A stretch of 41,458 nucleotides of DNA from an uncultured Treponema sp. (GTDB lineage Bacteria; Spirochaetota; Spirochaetia; Treponematales; Treponemataceae). The notes below the pieces were generated by a model, which made no database searches, was not told the origin of the DNA, and worked only from the letters and a program-made list of their open reading frames with translations. The stretch lies in contig CAMJNC010000005.1 of assembly GCA_946407195.1 (NCBI GenBank), positions 1 through 41,458 on the forward strand. Direction: 5' to 3'. The position numbers and the translations under genes are program-made. Below are positions 35,481 through 41,458 of the stretch, piece by piece; the stretch's first letter is position 1; the number at the start of each line of letters is the position of its first letter.

Positions 35481-35550
35481 AAAAAAAACGGCGTAAAATA
35501 TGGATTACACACTTTACGCCGTATCAAACTATTACAAGAGTTGTTTGATA
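35481..35550 (-). terminator. Intra-operon hairpins between binding-protein and ATPase genes
   Basis: Read on minus: first TATCAAAC/GTTTGATA (35522-35550, right after the stop), then ACGGCGTAAA/TTTACGCCGT (35488-35522) followed by eight T residues. The second is a textbook intrinsic terminator. As the ATPase gene has no obvious promoter of its own, partial read-through would keep the binding protein in excess, as seen in many sugar ABC operons. Confidence 0.85.
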
Positions 35551-36510
35551 TTAGTCACCAAGACCGTATGTATCGATATCAGCCTGTGTGATTGTTTTAG
35601 CATCGAATCCCTTTTCTTCATTGATGATTTTCTTTGAAGGAACCTTGCCAGTCTTAATCATGTTTTCGATTACAGCAGCCTGGAATGGTGAACACTGTCC
35701 ATCGTAGTTCCAGTTTCCAGCGAGAAGTTCGCGGAGAGCCCACTTGTTACAGTCGAATCCCATTACGATAACTTTTCCCTTTACACCGTGAGTAATACCA
35801 GCTGCATCAAGAGCTGCAACAGCACCCTTAGCCATATCATCATTTTCTGCATAGATTACGTTGAAGTCTTCTTTTGAGTTGATAACAGATTCAACGATCT
35901 TCTTTGCTTCATCAGCACTCCAGTTACCTGTCTGCTGAACAACCTTCTTCATTGTTCCTGCAGCAAATTCCTTGTCCAAAGCACCTGTACGTCCGAGCTG
36001 AGCGTCAGATCCCATTACACCCTGGATATGAATTACTTTATATTCTTTAAGCTTCTGATTCTTAAGCCATGCAACAGCTGTTTCACCTTCTTTAGCCATA
36101 TCTGAAACTACAGCTGCATCATAAAGGTTTTCTTTTGCAGAAACCATGCGGTCAAACAAGAATACTTTGATTCCAGCTTTCTGTGCAGATTTGAGAGTCT
36201 TATCCCATCCGTCTGTAGCAGCAGCAGAAAGAAGAATGTAGTCTACACCGTCTGTAATGAACTGTGCAGCAGCATTCAACTGCTCTTCATTCTTTAAACT
36301 GTAGAAAGTCTTAACATCATAACCCTTAGCTGCAGTAAATACAGTTTCCATGTCCTTTACGTTAGCAGCGCGGTATCCTGATTCTGAAGGTGGGTTGTTA
36401 ATGATACCAATCTTAATCTTTCCATCACCAGCCTTTGCCTTCTTTTTTGGAGCGGCAAACAATGATGCTACACACATAAGTGCAATAGCAACAATAACGC
36501 TTTTTTTCAT
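35551..36510 (-). CDS. ytfQ: Sugar ABC transporter periplasmic binding protein, YtfQ-like
   Basis: A 319-residue protein with a cleavable signal peptide (MKKSVIVAIALMCVASLFAA). The fold is peripheral-ligand LacI-type type I PBP: IGIINNPPSESGYRAANVKDM, LNAAAQFITDGVDYILLSAAA, GIKVFLFDRMV, QGVMGSDAQLGRTGALDKEF, YAENDDMAKGAVAAL and GFDCNKWALRELLAG. The SESGYRAA segment corresponds to SESGWRAA of YtfQ. It is first in the transporter operon with AGGAGG before the ATG. The ligand is probably galactofuranose or a similar sugar; residue differences from YtfQ leave room for another furanose. It is distinct from the anchored sensor copy at 27594. Confidence 0.88.
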   Translation of the reverse strand: MKKSVIVAIALMCVASLFAAPKKKAKAGDGKIKIGIINNPPSESGYRAANVKDMETVFTAAKGYDVKTFYSLKNEEQLNAAAQFITDGVDYILLSAAATDGWDKTLKSAQKAGIKVFLFDRMVSAKENLYDAAVVSDMAKEGETAVAWLKNQKLKEYKVIHIQGVMGSDAQLGRTGALDKEFAAGTMKKVVQQTGNWSADEAKKIVESVINSKEDFNVIYAENDDMAKGAVAALDAAGITHGVKGKVIVMGFDCNKWALRELLAGNWNYDGQCSPFQAAVIENMIKTGKVPSKKIINEEKGFDAKTITQADIDTYGLGD

Positions 36511-36538
36511 CTAATTTTCCTCCTATAGATGCTTTTTT

Positions 36539-36567
36539 AGATTACATCGTAATATTAAGCCTGCCAG
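36539..36567 (-). promoter_or_regulatory. Possible ytfQ promoter with ATTAC-N3-GTAAT dyad
   Basis: Minus-strand CTGGCA (36562-36567), 17 bp, TAATCT (36539-36544); both boxes are weak. A palindrome ATTACATCGTAAT (36541-36553) overlaps the -10. A repressor site or a feature of the activated promoter are both possible. Confidence 0.35.
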
Positions 36568-36585
36568 GAGTATTTTTGAATGAAG

Positions 36586-36618
36586 ATTTTTAGGAATTTA
36601 ATTTGAAATTTTTAGGAA
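36586..36618 (-). promoter_or_regulatory. Direct repeats 22 bp apart upstream of ytfQ
   Basis: ATTTTTAGGAA (plus sense) occurs exactly at 36586-36596 and 36608-36618, a 22-bp period or two helical turns, 18 bp upstream of the proposed -35. A shorter ATTTTTGAA lies at 36572. AraC-family regulators bind such direct repeats, and an AraC-type YesN protein sits in the facing sugar-sensor operon. Confidence 0.45.
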
Positions 36619-36651
36619 AAAAAAAGCAGCAGAAGGAAATTCTGCCGCTTT
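36619..36651 (-). terminator. Terminator of the murI-purC operon
   Basis: On minus, AAGCGGCAGAA pairs with TTCTGCTGCTT around TTTCC (one mismatch) and runs into nine T residues, 40 bp after the purC stop. Confidence 0.9.
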
Positions 36652-36690
36652 TCTCGTAAAATGTTAGAATTTTTACAGTAAAAAGTTAAA

Positions 36691-37536
36691 TTACTTATGG
36701 CAAATGCGCTTTTCACACTCTTTGTAGATTGCTGCTGTCTGAGCAACAACATCAGCTGGAACTTCCTTGATTGTAGGGTCACCTGCAAGGTTGTTAGCCT
36801 TAAGCCAGTCGCGTACAAACTGCTTGTCGTAAGAAGCTGGACTTCCGCCTACTTCGTACTTAGAAGCATCCCAGAAGCGAGAGCTGTCTGGAGTAAGAAC
36901 TTCATCACCAAGAACAAGCTCACCGTTCTCATCAATACCAAACTCAAACTTAGTATCAGCAATAATAATTCCGTTTGCCTTAGCGTGCTCGTAGCACTTC
37001 TTGTAAATAGCAAGAGCAGCCTTTTCGATTTTTGTTCCAAGCTCTTCACCAAGGTCATCCTTCATGTACTGGAGAGTAACATTAATATCGTGACCTTCAG
37101 CAGCCTTTGTAGAAGGAGTTACAATAGGCTCATCAAGCTTTTCAGCCTGCTTGTATTCCTTAGTAAACTTGTGACCAAGGAATGGTTCACCCTTCTTGTA
37201 AGCCTCGTACATAGAACCAAACATATATCCGCGAACAATTACTTCGTAAGGAATCATCTTAAGCTTCTTTACAAGAATTGTACGGCCTTCAAATTCCGGC
37301 TTCTGGAACTCAGCAGGCATGTCCTTCAAATCACTTGAAATCATGTGATTCTTAACAATGTCCTTTGTGTAGTCGAACCAGAAATTAGCAAGGGCATTCA
37401 AAACCTTACCCTTGTCGGTAATCATAGTTGGCAGAATTACATCAAAAGCCGAAATTCTGTCGGTTGTAACAATTACCATGCGACCATCTTCAAGATCATA
37501 AACTTCTCTTACCTTACCGGAAATAATTTTCTTCAT
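36691..37536 (-). CDS. purC: Phosphoribosylaminoimidazole-succinocarboxamide synthase
   Basis: Joins CAIR and aspartate with ATP to give SAICAR, step eight of purine synthesis. The 281 residues show the SAICAR synthetase pattern: SGKVREVYDLEDGRMVIVTTDRISAFD, NHMISSDL, YEVIVRGYMFGSMYEAYKKGEP, TPSTKAAEGHD, ADTKFEFGIDENGELVLGDEVLTPDSSR. Length fits the longer, yeast-like subgroup lacking further domains. GAGG precedes the ATG and the gene lies 18 bp after murI in the same operon. Confidence 0.97.
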   Translation of the reverse strand: MKKIISGKVREVYDLEDGRMVIVTTDRISAFDVILPTMITDKGKVLNALANFWFDYTKDIVKNHMISSDLKDMPAEFQKPEFEGRTILVKKLKMIPYEVIVRGYMFGSMYEAYKKGEPFLGHKFTKEYKQAEKLDEPIVTPSTKAAEGHDINVTLQYMKDDLGEELGTKIEKAALAIYKKCYEHAKANGIIIADTKFEFGIDENGELVLGDEVLTPDSSRFWDASKYEVGGSPASYDKQFVRDWLKANNLAGDPTIKEVPADVVAQTAAIYKECEKRICHK

Positions 37537-37554
37537 TTTTTTCCTCTTATAAAT

Positions 37555-38424
37555 CTATTTACTCAGCAAACCGCCGAATTGAATTCCAAAATGTGAACAA
37601 AGTACATTATACTGATTTTCTTCCAAAGTGTCACGGAAACCTGTTATAAAGAGATTCGCACAAGAGGGGGAAGTCTCCCCCTGCGACGTTTGCGAAGCAA
37701 ACTCGGTTACAACGCCCCCGTTGACATCTGCGGTAGTTTTGACAGGCTCAACCACCGTATTGTCACCAACTTCAATTGCATGTCTCACAACACCATCAAC
37801 CGAGTCCACAACCTTAATATCCGGCTGGCAGGCCTCTTCAAAAACCTCAGTAAAATTCAAAAAGTGAGTACAGCCAAGAATTACCGCGTCGCAGTCTTCT
37901 CTACGGAAAAAATCAACCGCAGGCTTTACAGCTTCCAGACACTCCTCGCGACTTGCAGTAAACGCATTATGCTCAATAAAAGAAATCAGCTCCGGATCCG
38001 CACGGTTTACAATCGTACAGTCAGAAGCAAACTTCTTTTTCAGTTCGATATTATACGGGTTTTCGCAGGTAGCCTTTGTTGCGAGAAGTCCAATGCGGCG
38101 TTTTTTAGAAATACTTGCGGCAAGCTTAATAGCAGGAACTGTGCCCACAAACTGAATATCAGTAAACTTTGCACGCAGTGCTTCAAGAGCATTTACACTC
38201 ATAGTGTTACAGGCAACAACAATTACCTTTGGAGAAAACTTTTGGCGGATTTTTTCAACAAGCTCAGTTACGCATTCAATAACCTGAACGTGAGTTTTTT
38301 CGCCATACGGAAAGTTAGCGGTATCAGCTACATAAACACAGGATGAATCAGGCTTTCTTTCGAGAAGCTTCATCATATAAGGAATACCACCAATTCCAGA
38401 ATCTATAAAAACAAAGTCAGTCAT
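37555..38424 (-). CDS. murI: Glutamate racemase with an in-frame palindrome-rich insertion
   Basis: Supplies D-glutamate for peptidoglycan. Motifs: MTDFVFIDSGIGGIPYMMKL, VADTANFPYG, VVACNTMSV (first catalytic Cys) and VILGCTHFLNF (second). The track starts 30 codons too early, inside the preceding gene; ATG 38422-38424 follows AAGAAG and gives 289 residues. The C-terminal segment KTTADVNGGVVTEFASQTSQ and onward (~32 residues) is Thr/Ser/Gly-rich, is encoded by consecutive palindromes at 37661-37757 and has no place in the family fold, so it appears to be a repeat inserted in frame. It follows the zinc-ribbon gene by 10 bp. Confidence 0.92.
   Translation of the reverse strand: MTDFVFIDSGIGGIPYMMKLLERKPDSSCVYVADTANFPYGEKTHVQVIECVTELVEKIRQKFSPKVIVVACNTMSVNALEALRAKFTDIQFVGTVPAIKLAASISKKRRIGLLATKATCENPYNIELKKKFASDCTIVNRADPELISFIEHNAFTASREECLEAVKPAVDFFRREDCDAVILGCTHFLNFTEVFEEACQPDIKVVDSVDGVVRHAIEVGDNTVVEPVKTTADVNGGVVTEFASQTSQGETSPSCANLFITGFRDTLEENQYNVLCSHFGIQFGGLLSK
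37661..37757. repeat. Cluster of small palindromes inserted within murI
   Basis: Four inverted repeats follow one another: GGGGGAAGTCTCCCCC (37666-37681), GTTTGCGAAGCAAAC (37688-37702), CAACG/CGTTG (37710-37723) and the imperfect palindrome CGGTAGTTTTGA/TCAACCACCG (37731-37757). The last contains TTTTGACAGGCTCAACC, close to a repeat form I associate with dispersed palindromes in bacteria. It stays in frame with murI. Confidence 0.6.
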
Positions 38425-38434
38425 TATTATCTTC

Positions 38435-38725
38435 TTAACTAAATAACGCGTTAAACGCATCTTTTGCTGCATCGGCTTTTGATTTGCCGGAAGCATTTTC
38501 GCCCCCTGCCGCAATTTTAGGGTTAGGACGGAAATAATCGCAGAAGTTGCCGCGTTCCTTGTCGCTTACAAACTCGGCAGAGGTCTCGCGGCAGTCATTA
38601 TGAGCCCCGCTTTCATAAAACTCACACGCTTTGCAAGCATGTAAATCAGCATGACACAATGGACATTCATCCCCGCGTACAGGCTTTTCAATATTAGTCT
38701 CTTTATGGCATTTCCAGCAAATCAT
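38435..38725 (-). CDS. Small zinc-ribbon protein, unknown function
   Basis: A 96-residue protein with three paired-Cys motifs (CWKC, CPLC, CKAC) and two later Cys (DCRET, FCDYF), enough to bind two zinc ions. The last ~25 residues (GENASGKSKADAAKDAFNALF) are a helical tail. Families of this size often serve as RNA or protein adaptors, but I cannot place it. It is the first gene of the operon with murI and purC. The ATG has no Shine-Dalgarno and sits 6 nt after TACTAT, so a very short leader is likely. Confidence 0.75.
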   Translation of the reverse strand: MICWKCHKETNIEKPVRGDECPLCHADLHACKACEFYESGAHNDCRETSAEFVSDKERGNFCDYFRPNPKIAAGGENASGKSKADAAKDAFNALFS

Positions 38726-38758
38726 AATTATATAGTATCATTTTTTAACATTTTCTAC

Positions 38759-38764
38759 TATAAT
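38759..38764 (+). promoter_or_regulatory. -10 box of the pentapeptide-repeat gene
   Basis: TATAAT ends 6 nt before the ATG at 38771; no convincing -35 and no Shine-Dalgarno. The 45-bp gap between divergent starts thus leaves almost no leader on either side. Confidence 0.5.
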
Positions 38765-38770
38765 AAAAAT

Positions 38771-39451
38771 ATGTTCACGCAGAATAAGTGCCTTGTACAT
38801 TACTGCCGCAATCTCGCAATTTCAACCTTCGATAAAGACGGGAACATTACAGACGACAAAAACTACTGTCTGGATCATATTCCGGATCCTGGAAAATTCA
38901 AGGCTGATATTTACAAGTACATTTCTGAACATGACAAAATTGTAGGTCTGAACGTTAGCGGACTTTTGTTTTCCGACATTGACCTTTCAAATAAAAAGTT
39001 TTTCGGCTGCACCTTCACAAACTGCACTTTTAATAACATCAGCTCAAGTAATGTTTTACTTCGCATGTGTATTTTTGATTTTGCAATTTTTAATGACTGC
39101 AGCTTTATTAAAAGTAATTCGCTGTTTACTTCGTTTTCGGGCGCAACCTTTACGCATACCCTTTTTACCTCCAGCGATATAATTCAGAGTAACTTCAACG
39201 GCATTAAAGCATATCAGTCTTCGTTTGACGATTCTGACCTATTCAGCTCGCGCTTTATTGCTTCGACTCTTACAGACACTTCGTTTAGAAACTGCAACCT
39301 TAAAAAATCATTGTTTTATGATTCAAAAAGAAGCAACGTTTCATTCAAAATGTCAAATACCCGAGAGGCACTTTTTACACCGGAAGGAAAAGCTCCGCTC
39401 GAAAGCGATTTGTCTTTTGGTAACTCAATTGTAGATGGAGACCGCTTATGA
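38771..39451 (+). CDS. Pentapeptide-repeat protein
   Basis: The track start lies inside the divergent gene; ATG 38771 (MFTQNKCLVHYC) is the credible one, giving 226 residues. After a Cys-containing N-terminus (KCLVHYCRN and NYCLDH, possibly one metal site), residues ~60-200 are irregular A(D/N)LXX pentapeptide repeats (LSNKKFFGCTFTNCTFNNIS, FDDSDLFSSRFIASTLTDTS), which fold as a right-handed quadrilateral beta helix. Such proteins usually act through protein or DNA-mimic contacts; no partner is evident. The MBL gene overlaps its stop as ATGA. Confidence 0.85.
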   Translation: MFTQNKCLVHYCRNLAISTFDKDGNITDDKNYCLDHIPDPGKFKADIYKYISEHDKIVGLNVSGLLFSDIDLSNKKFFGCTFTNCTFNNISSSNVLLRMCIFDFAIFNDCSFIKSNSLFTSFSGATFTHTLFTSSDIIQSNFNGIKAYQSSFDDSDLFSSRFIASTLTDTSFRNCNLKKSLFYDSKRSNVSFKMSNTREALFTPEGKAPLESDLSFGNSIVDGDRL

Positions 39452-40047
39452 AAGTTTACTTCCATCTGAACCTCGGCGGTTTTTCAAACTGCTACATTGT
39501 TGTAAACGAAAAAACCTCAGAAGCAATCATTATAGATCCGGGAAAAATTACAGAAGAAATTATTTCGCGTATAGAGGATAACCACTTAAAGCTTGTTGCC
39601 GTTTTGATTACACACAACCACGGCTCACATGCCGGCGGCCTTCACACGCTGCGCAAAATCTATTCACCAAAAATTTTTGCTGCAGACTGGGAAGTTGCCG
39701 GAGAAGATACAACTGTAATTTCCGGAGACGGTACAATTAAAATTGCAAAGATGATTGTAAAGTACATGTCGCTTCCGGGACACACCTCAGACTCGGTTGT
39801 TTACGAAATAGGAAACATTCTTTTTACAGGTGATATTCTTTCAGCTGGCGAAATAGGAAGCACAAACTCAAGTTATTCTGAATATATTTTGAAATCAAAT
39901 ATCGAAAAAAAGATTTTTTCTCAGCAGGATAATGTGATTTTAATGCCAGGCCACGGGCCACCGACAACCCTTGGTGCAGTAAAGGCATTTACCGCGGACT
40001 TTAAGAATATGATTCAAAGTCCGCAGAACGACCGCGTAAGAACTTAA
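39448..40047 (+). CDS. MBL-fold hydrolase, glyoxalase II-like
   Basis: A 199-residue metallo-beta-lactamase-fold protein. Metal motifs: THNHGSHAGG in place of the canonical HxHxDH (Asp changed to Ser), LPGHTSDSVVY, FTGDIL and MPGHGPPTTLG. The loss of the Asp would weaken or remove the second metal site. Members hydrolyse thioesters such as S-lactoylglutathione or act as persulfide dioxygenases; the substrate here is unknown. It is translationally coupled to the pentapeptide gene. Its stop overlaps that of the converging gene. Confidence 0.88.
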   Translation: MKVYFHLNLGGFSNCYIVVNEKTSEAIIIDPGKITEEIISRIEDNHLKLVAVLITHNHGSHAGGLHTLRKIYSPKIFAADWEVAGEDTTVISGDGTIKIAKMIVKYMSLPGHTSDSVVYEIGNILFTGDILSAGEIGSTNSSYSEYILKSNIEKKIFSQQDNVILMPGHGPPTTLGAVKAFTADFKNMIQSPQNDRVRT

Positions 40048-41458
40048 CGGTTTACCAGTGCAATATTACCGCACACAATACCGTACTTATCGTATACAAA
40101 ATCATTGAGGGCTGTGGCTGCATCTTCAAAGCCGCGGCCTTCTGTTTTTCTGATGTAAGCGGCAAGCTGCGGAGTGTAATCAATAACTGAACCTCGGTTA
40201 GCAAGATGAACAAAATACTTTGCAACCTCAGAAAGCTTCTGCTGCATTATGTATGCCATAAACTCGTTATGCATTAAATATTCATCATTAATATCGTAAC
40301 CAAGAGATGGCTGCGACTTAAAGTAATCTATAAGGAAATCGCGTGAAGTTGGATCAAAGGTATAATAAACTGCAGAAACAAAATTGCGGAACTCTCCATC
40401 GCGGAAGAAGATTGTATGCCAGCCTTCGTGAGCTAAGAGATTTGTACGGCTCCAGAGTGGAGTTTCGCGGGAAATAGAAACAAGTCCGCCTTCGTTTGCC
40501 TTTACGTATATTCCGTCTTCCTCAAACAGCTTATTATGAATAAGGATTTTCTTAAGCAGAAGCTCTTCTTCGTTCAGCTGGAAGCCAAGGTCTGTTGCCT
40601 TGTTAAAAAAGCTTGCCATGCTTGCCGCACTATAGTCGTGTGCATTGTAGCCGTGCATGTCGCCAAGCTCTTCGTTTGTAAGGAGTCTTCCCTTGTAGCC
40701 CTGCTTTTCTACATAAAATGCAAGGCGGCGGAAAAGCTTATCCTGAACCTCGTAGTTTCTTGTATCAAAAAACAGAATCTGTGGAAAACGGTCCCATTCG
40801 TATATTTCGTAATCAAGAGTACGCCACTGTGATGTTTTATAATTTAAGATAAGGCCCGGGTCTGTACGAACTGGTTCAAGAATCTCTCCATCTTCCGAAG
40901 CAGCTCCCTTTGTTCCGCGCATTATTAGAGATTCAACACAGTTTGCATTTTCGGCAAGCTCAGTGCGCGAGAACGGAGCGTTGAGAGCAGCTGCGGGAAT
41001 TATGATTTCGCGTGCAGCACTTACATTATTTATATAGAGCTTTTCCCCACCAACATTCATCTGAACTTTTACAGAATGCTCGCGTGTAGTTTTTATATCC
41101 GGATTTTCAGAAAGTACTACCCTGTACTCAGGCATTGTCTGTTTGGCACTGCTCTGAACCGGGAATACCATTGAACTTCCCGAAAAATCAAAGCCTGTAT
41201 TTTCAAAATCAACAACCCCGCCGTTGCAGGCAAAGCCGTAAAAAGGAATCTCTTTTGTTACATCAAAGCCTATTTCTGCAGGAACAACTGCGGCCGCAAT
41301 AATTCTGCAGCGTACGGTTGAATAAATATAAAATCCTTCCGGTATATATTTTTCGATATTATCATTTTTCTGAACGGCAAAGGAAAGGTCAAAAAGCTCT
41401 GGTGCTTTTTTTTCATCTCCCTGAATCTGAATACGTCTTGTATCGGGATACTTTTTCT
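40044..41458 (-). CDS. Putative zinc metallopeptidase, N-terminus outside the window
   Basis: The frame stays open from 41171 to the right edge (KKYPDTRRIQIQGDEKKAPE onward), so the track start MVFPVQ is internal. About 471 residues are seen. The first ~180 are beta-rich with no evident family. HEGWHTIFF near the middle is an HExxH motif, and LMHNEFMAYIMQ about 50 residues later could add a third ligand, as in gluzincins. No membrane segment is visible in this part. A secreted or surface protease is possible, but the signal region is missing. It is unrelated in sequence to the M30-like lipoprotein at 12873. Confidence 0.7.
   Translation of the reverse strand, partial: KKYPDTRRIQIQGDEKKAPELFDLSFAVQKNDNIEKYIPEGFYIYSTVRCRIIAAAVVPAEIGFDVTKEIPFYGFACNGGVVDFENTGFDFSGSSMVFPVQSSAKQTMPEYRVVLSENPDIKTTREHSVKVQMNVGGEKLYINNVSAAREIIIPAAALNAPFSRTELAENANCVESLIMRGTKGAASEDGEILEPVRTDPGLILNYKTSQWRTLDYEIYEWDRFPQILFFDTRNYEVQDKLFRRLAFYVEKQGYKGRLLTNEELGDMHGYNAHDYSAASMASFFNKATDLGFQLNEEELLLKKILIHNKLFEEDGIYVKANEGGLVSISRETPLWSRTNLLAHEGWHTIFFRDGEFRNFVSAVYYTFDPTSRDFLIDYFKSQPSLGYDINDEYLMHNEFMAYIMQQKLSEVAKYFVHLANRGSVIDYTPQLAAYIRKTEGRGFEDAATALNDFVYDKYGIVCGNIALVNR

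Noticed and set aside
1-41458. tRNA, rRNA, CRISPR, transposase or prophage content
   Set aside because: No T-loop-like GTTCGANTC with matching acceptor stem, no spaced direct-repeat array and no transposase or phage protein motifs were noticed on reading.

Overview
This window looks like a chromosomal segment from a host-associated Treponema (Spirochaetes). That assignment is inference. It rests on moderately AT-rich DNA, spirochaete-style lipoprotein signals, a strict-anaerobe gene set (rubrerythrin, a FeoA-FeoB fusion, no respiratory oxidase in view), and YesM/YesN-type sugar sensing of the kind found in gut treponemes. I see no rRNA, tRNA, CRISPR array, transposase or phage gene. It reads as core and metabolic chromosome with scattered regulatory DNA and a few small palindromic repeats.

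Layout. (1) 1-5.4 kb, minus strand: the N-terminal part of argG behind an array of phased half-sites, then an operon transcribed toward it. From the operon's 5' end it encodes a DsbD/TauE-like membrane protein, a FixG/NapH-like polyferredoxin, a membrane-anchored TPR protein, a LytTR regulator, a DUF3021 membrane protein and an unknown protein. (2) 5.5-12.6 kb, minus: a GGDEF protein with a LacI-like sensor domain, a dCache chemoreceptor, a small secreted beta-sandwich protein, a MoxR ATPase and its VWA partner. (3) 12.87-14.57 kb, plus: an AT-rich M30-like protease lipoprotein. (4) 14.8-22.7 kb, minus: uridine phosphorylase, two paralogous exported barrel/transglutaminase-like proteins (one with the catalytic residues, one without), a YbhJ-type aconitase-like hydratase, a DUF72 protein and a small basic protein. 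(5) 22.7-31.7 kb, plus: feoAB, rubrerythrin, NADP-type isocitrate dehydrogenase, a lipoprotein, then an anchored sugar-binding protein with a YesM-type kinase and a YesN-type regulator. (6) 31.8-38.7 kb, minus: a YtfQ/YtfR/YtfT/YjfF-type sugar ABC transporter facing that sensor operon, then a zinc-ribbon protein, murI and purC. (7) 38.8-41.5 kb: a pentapeptide-repeat protein and an MBL-fold hydrolase on plus, converging on a truncated HExxH protein on minus.

How the parts fit. The 27.6-36.5 kb block looks like a closed sensing and uptake circuit for one sugar. The sensor operon carries its own anchored YtfQ-like binding protein. The transporter's binding-protein gene is preceded by 22-bp-phased direct repeats that could be the regulator's operator, and an intra-operon terminator probably sets binding protein above ATPase. 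The hydratase and isocitrate dehydrogenase could supply 2-oxoglutarate for glutamate and arginine synthesis. Rubrerythrin and Feo fit peroxide defence and ferrous iron uptake in an anaerobe.

The most interesting signals are: several genes whose ATG lies only 6-9 nt after a TATAAT box with no Shine-Dalgarno (candidate leaderless mRNAs); the active/degenerate transglutaminase-like pair; an in-frame palindrome-rich insertion in murI; a dyad that is either an operator or an SD-sequestering hairpin ahead of the redox/LytTR operon; a perfect dyad on the rubrerythrin promoter; and a possible terminated small RNA at 12.67-12.78 kb. Several track starts were moved to ATG or TTG codons with a correctly spaced Shine-Dalgarno. 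All calls come from reading the sequence; no alignment or database search was run.
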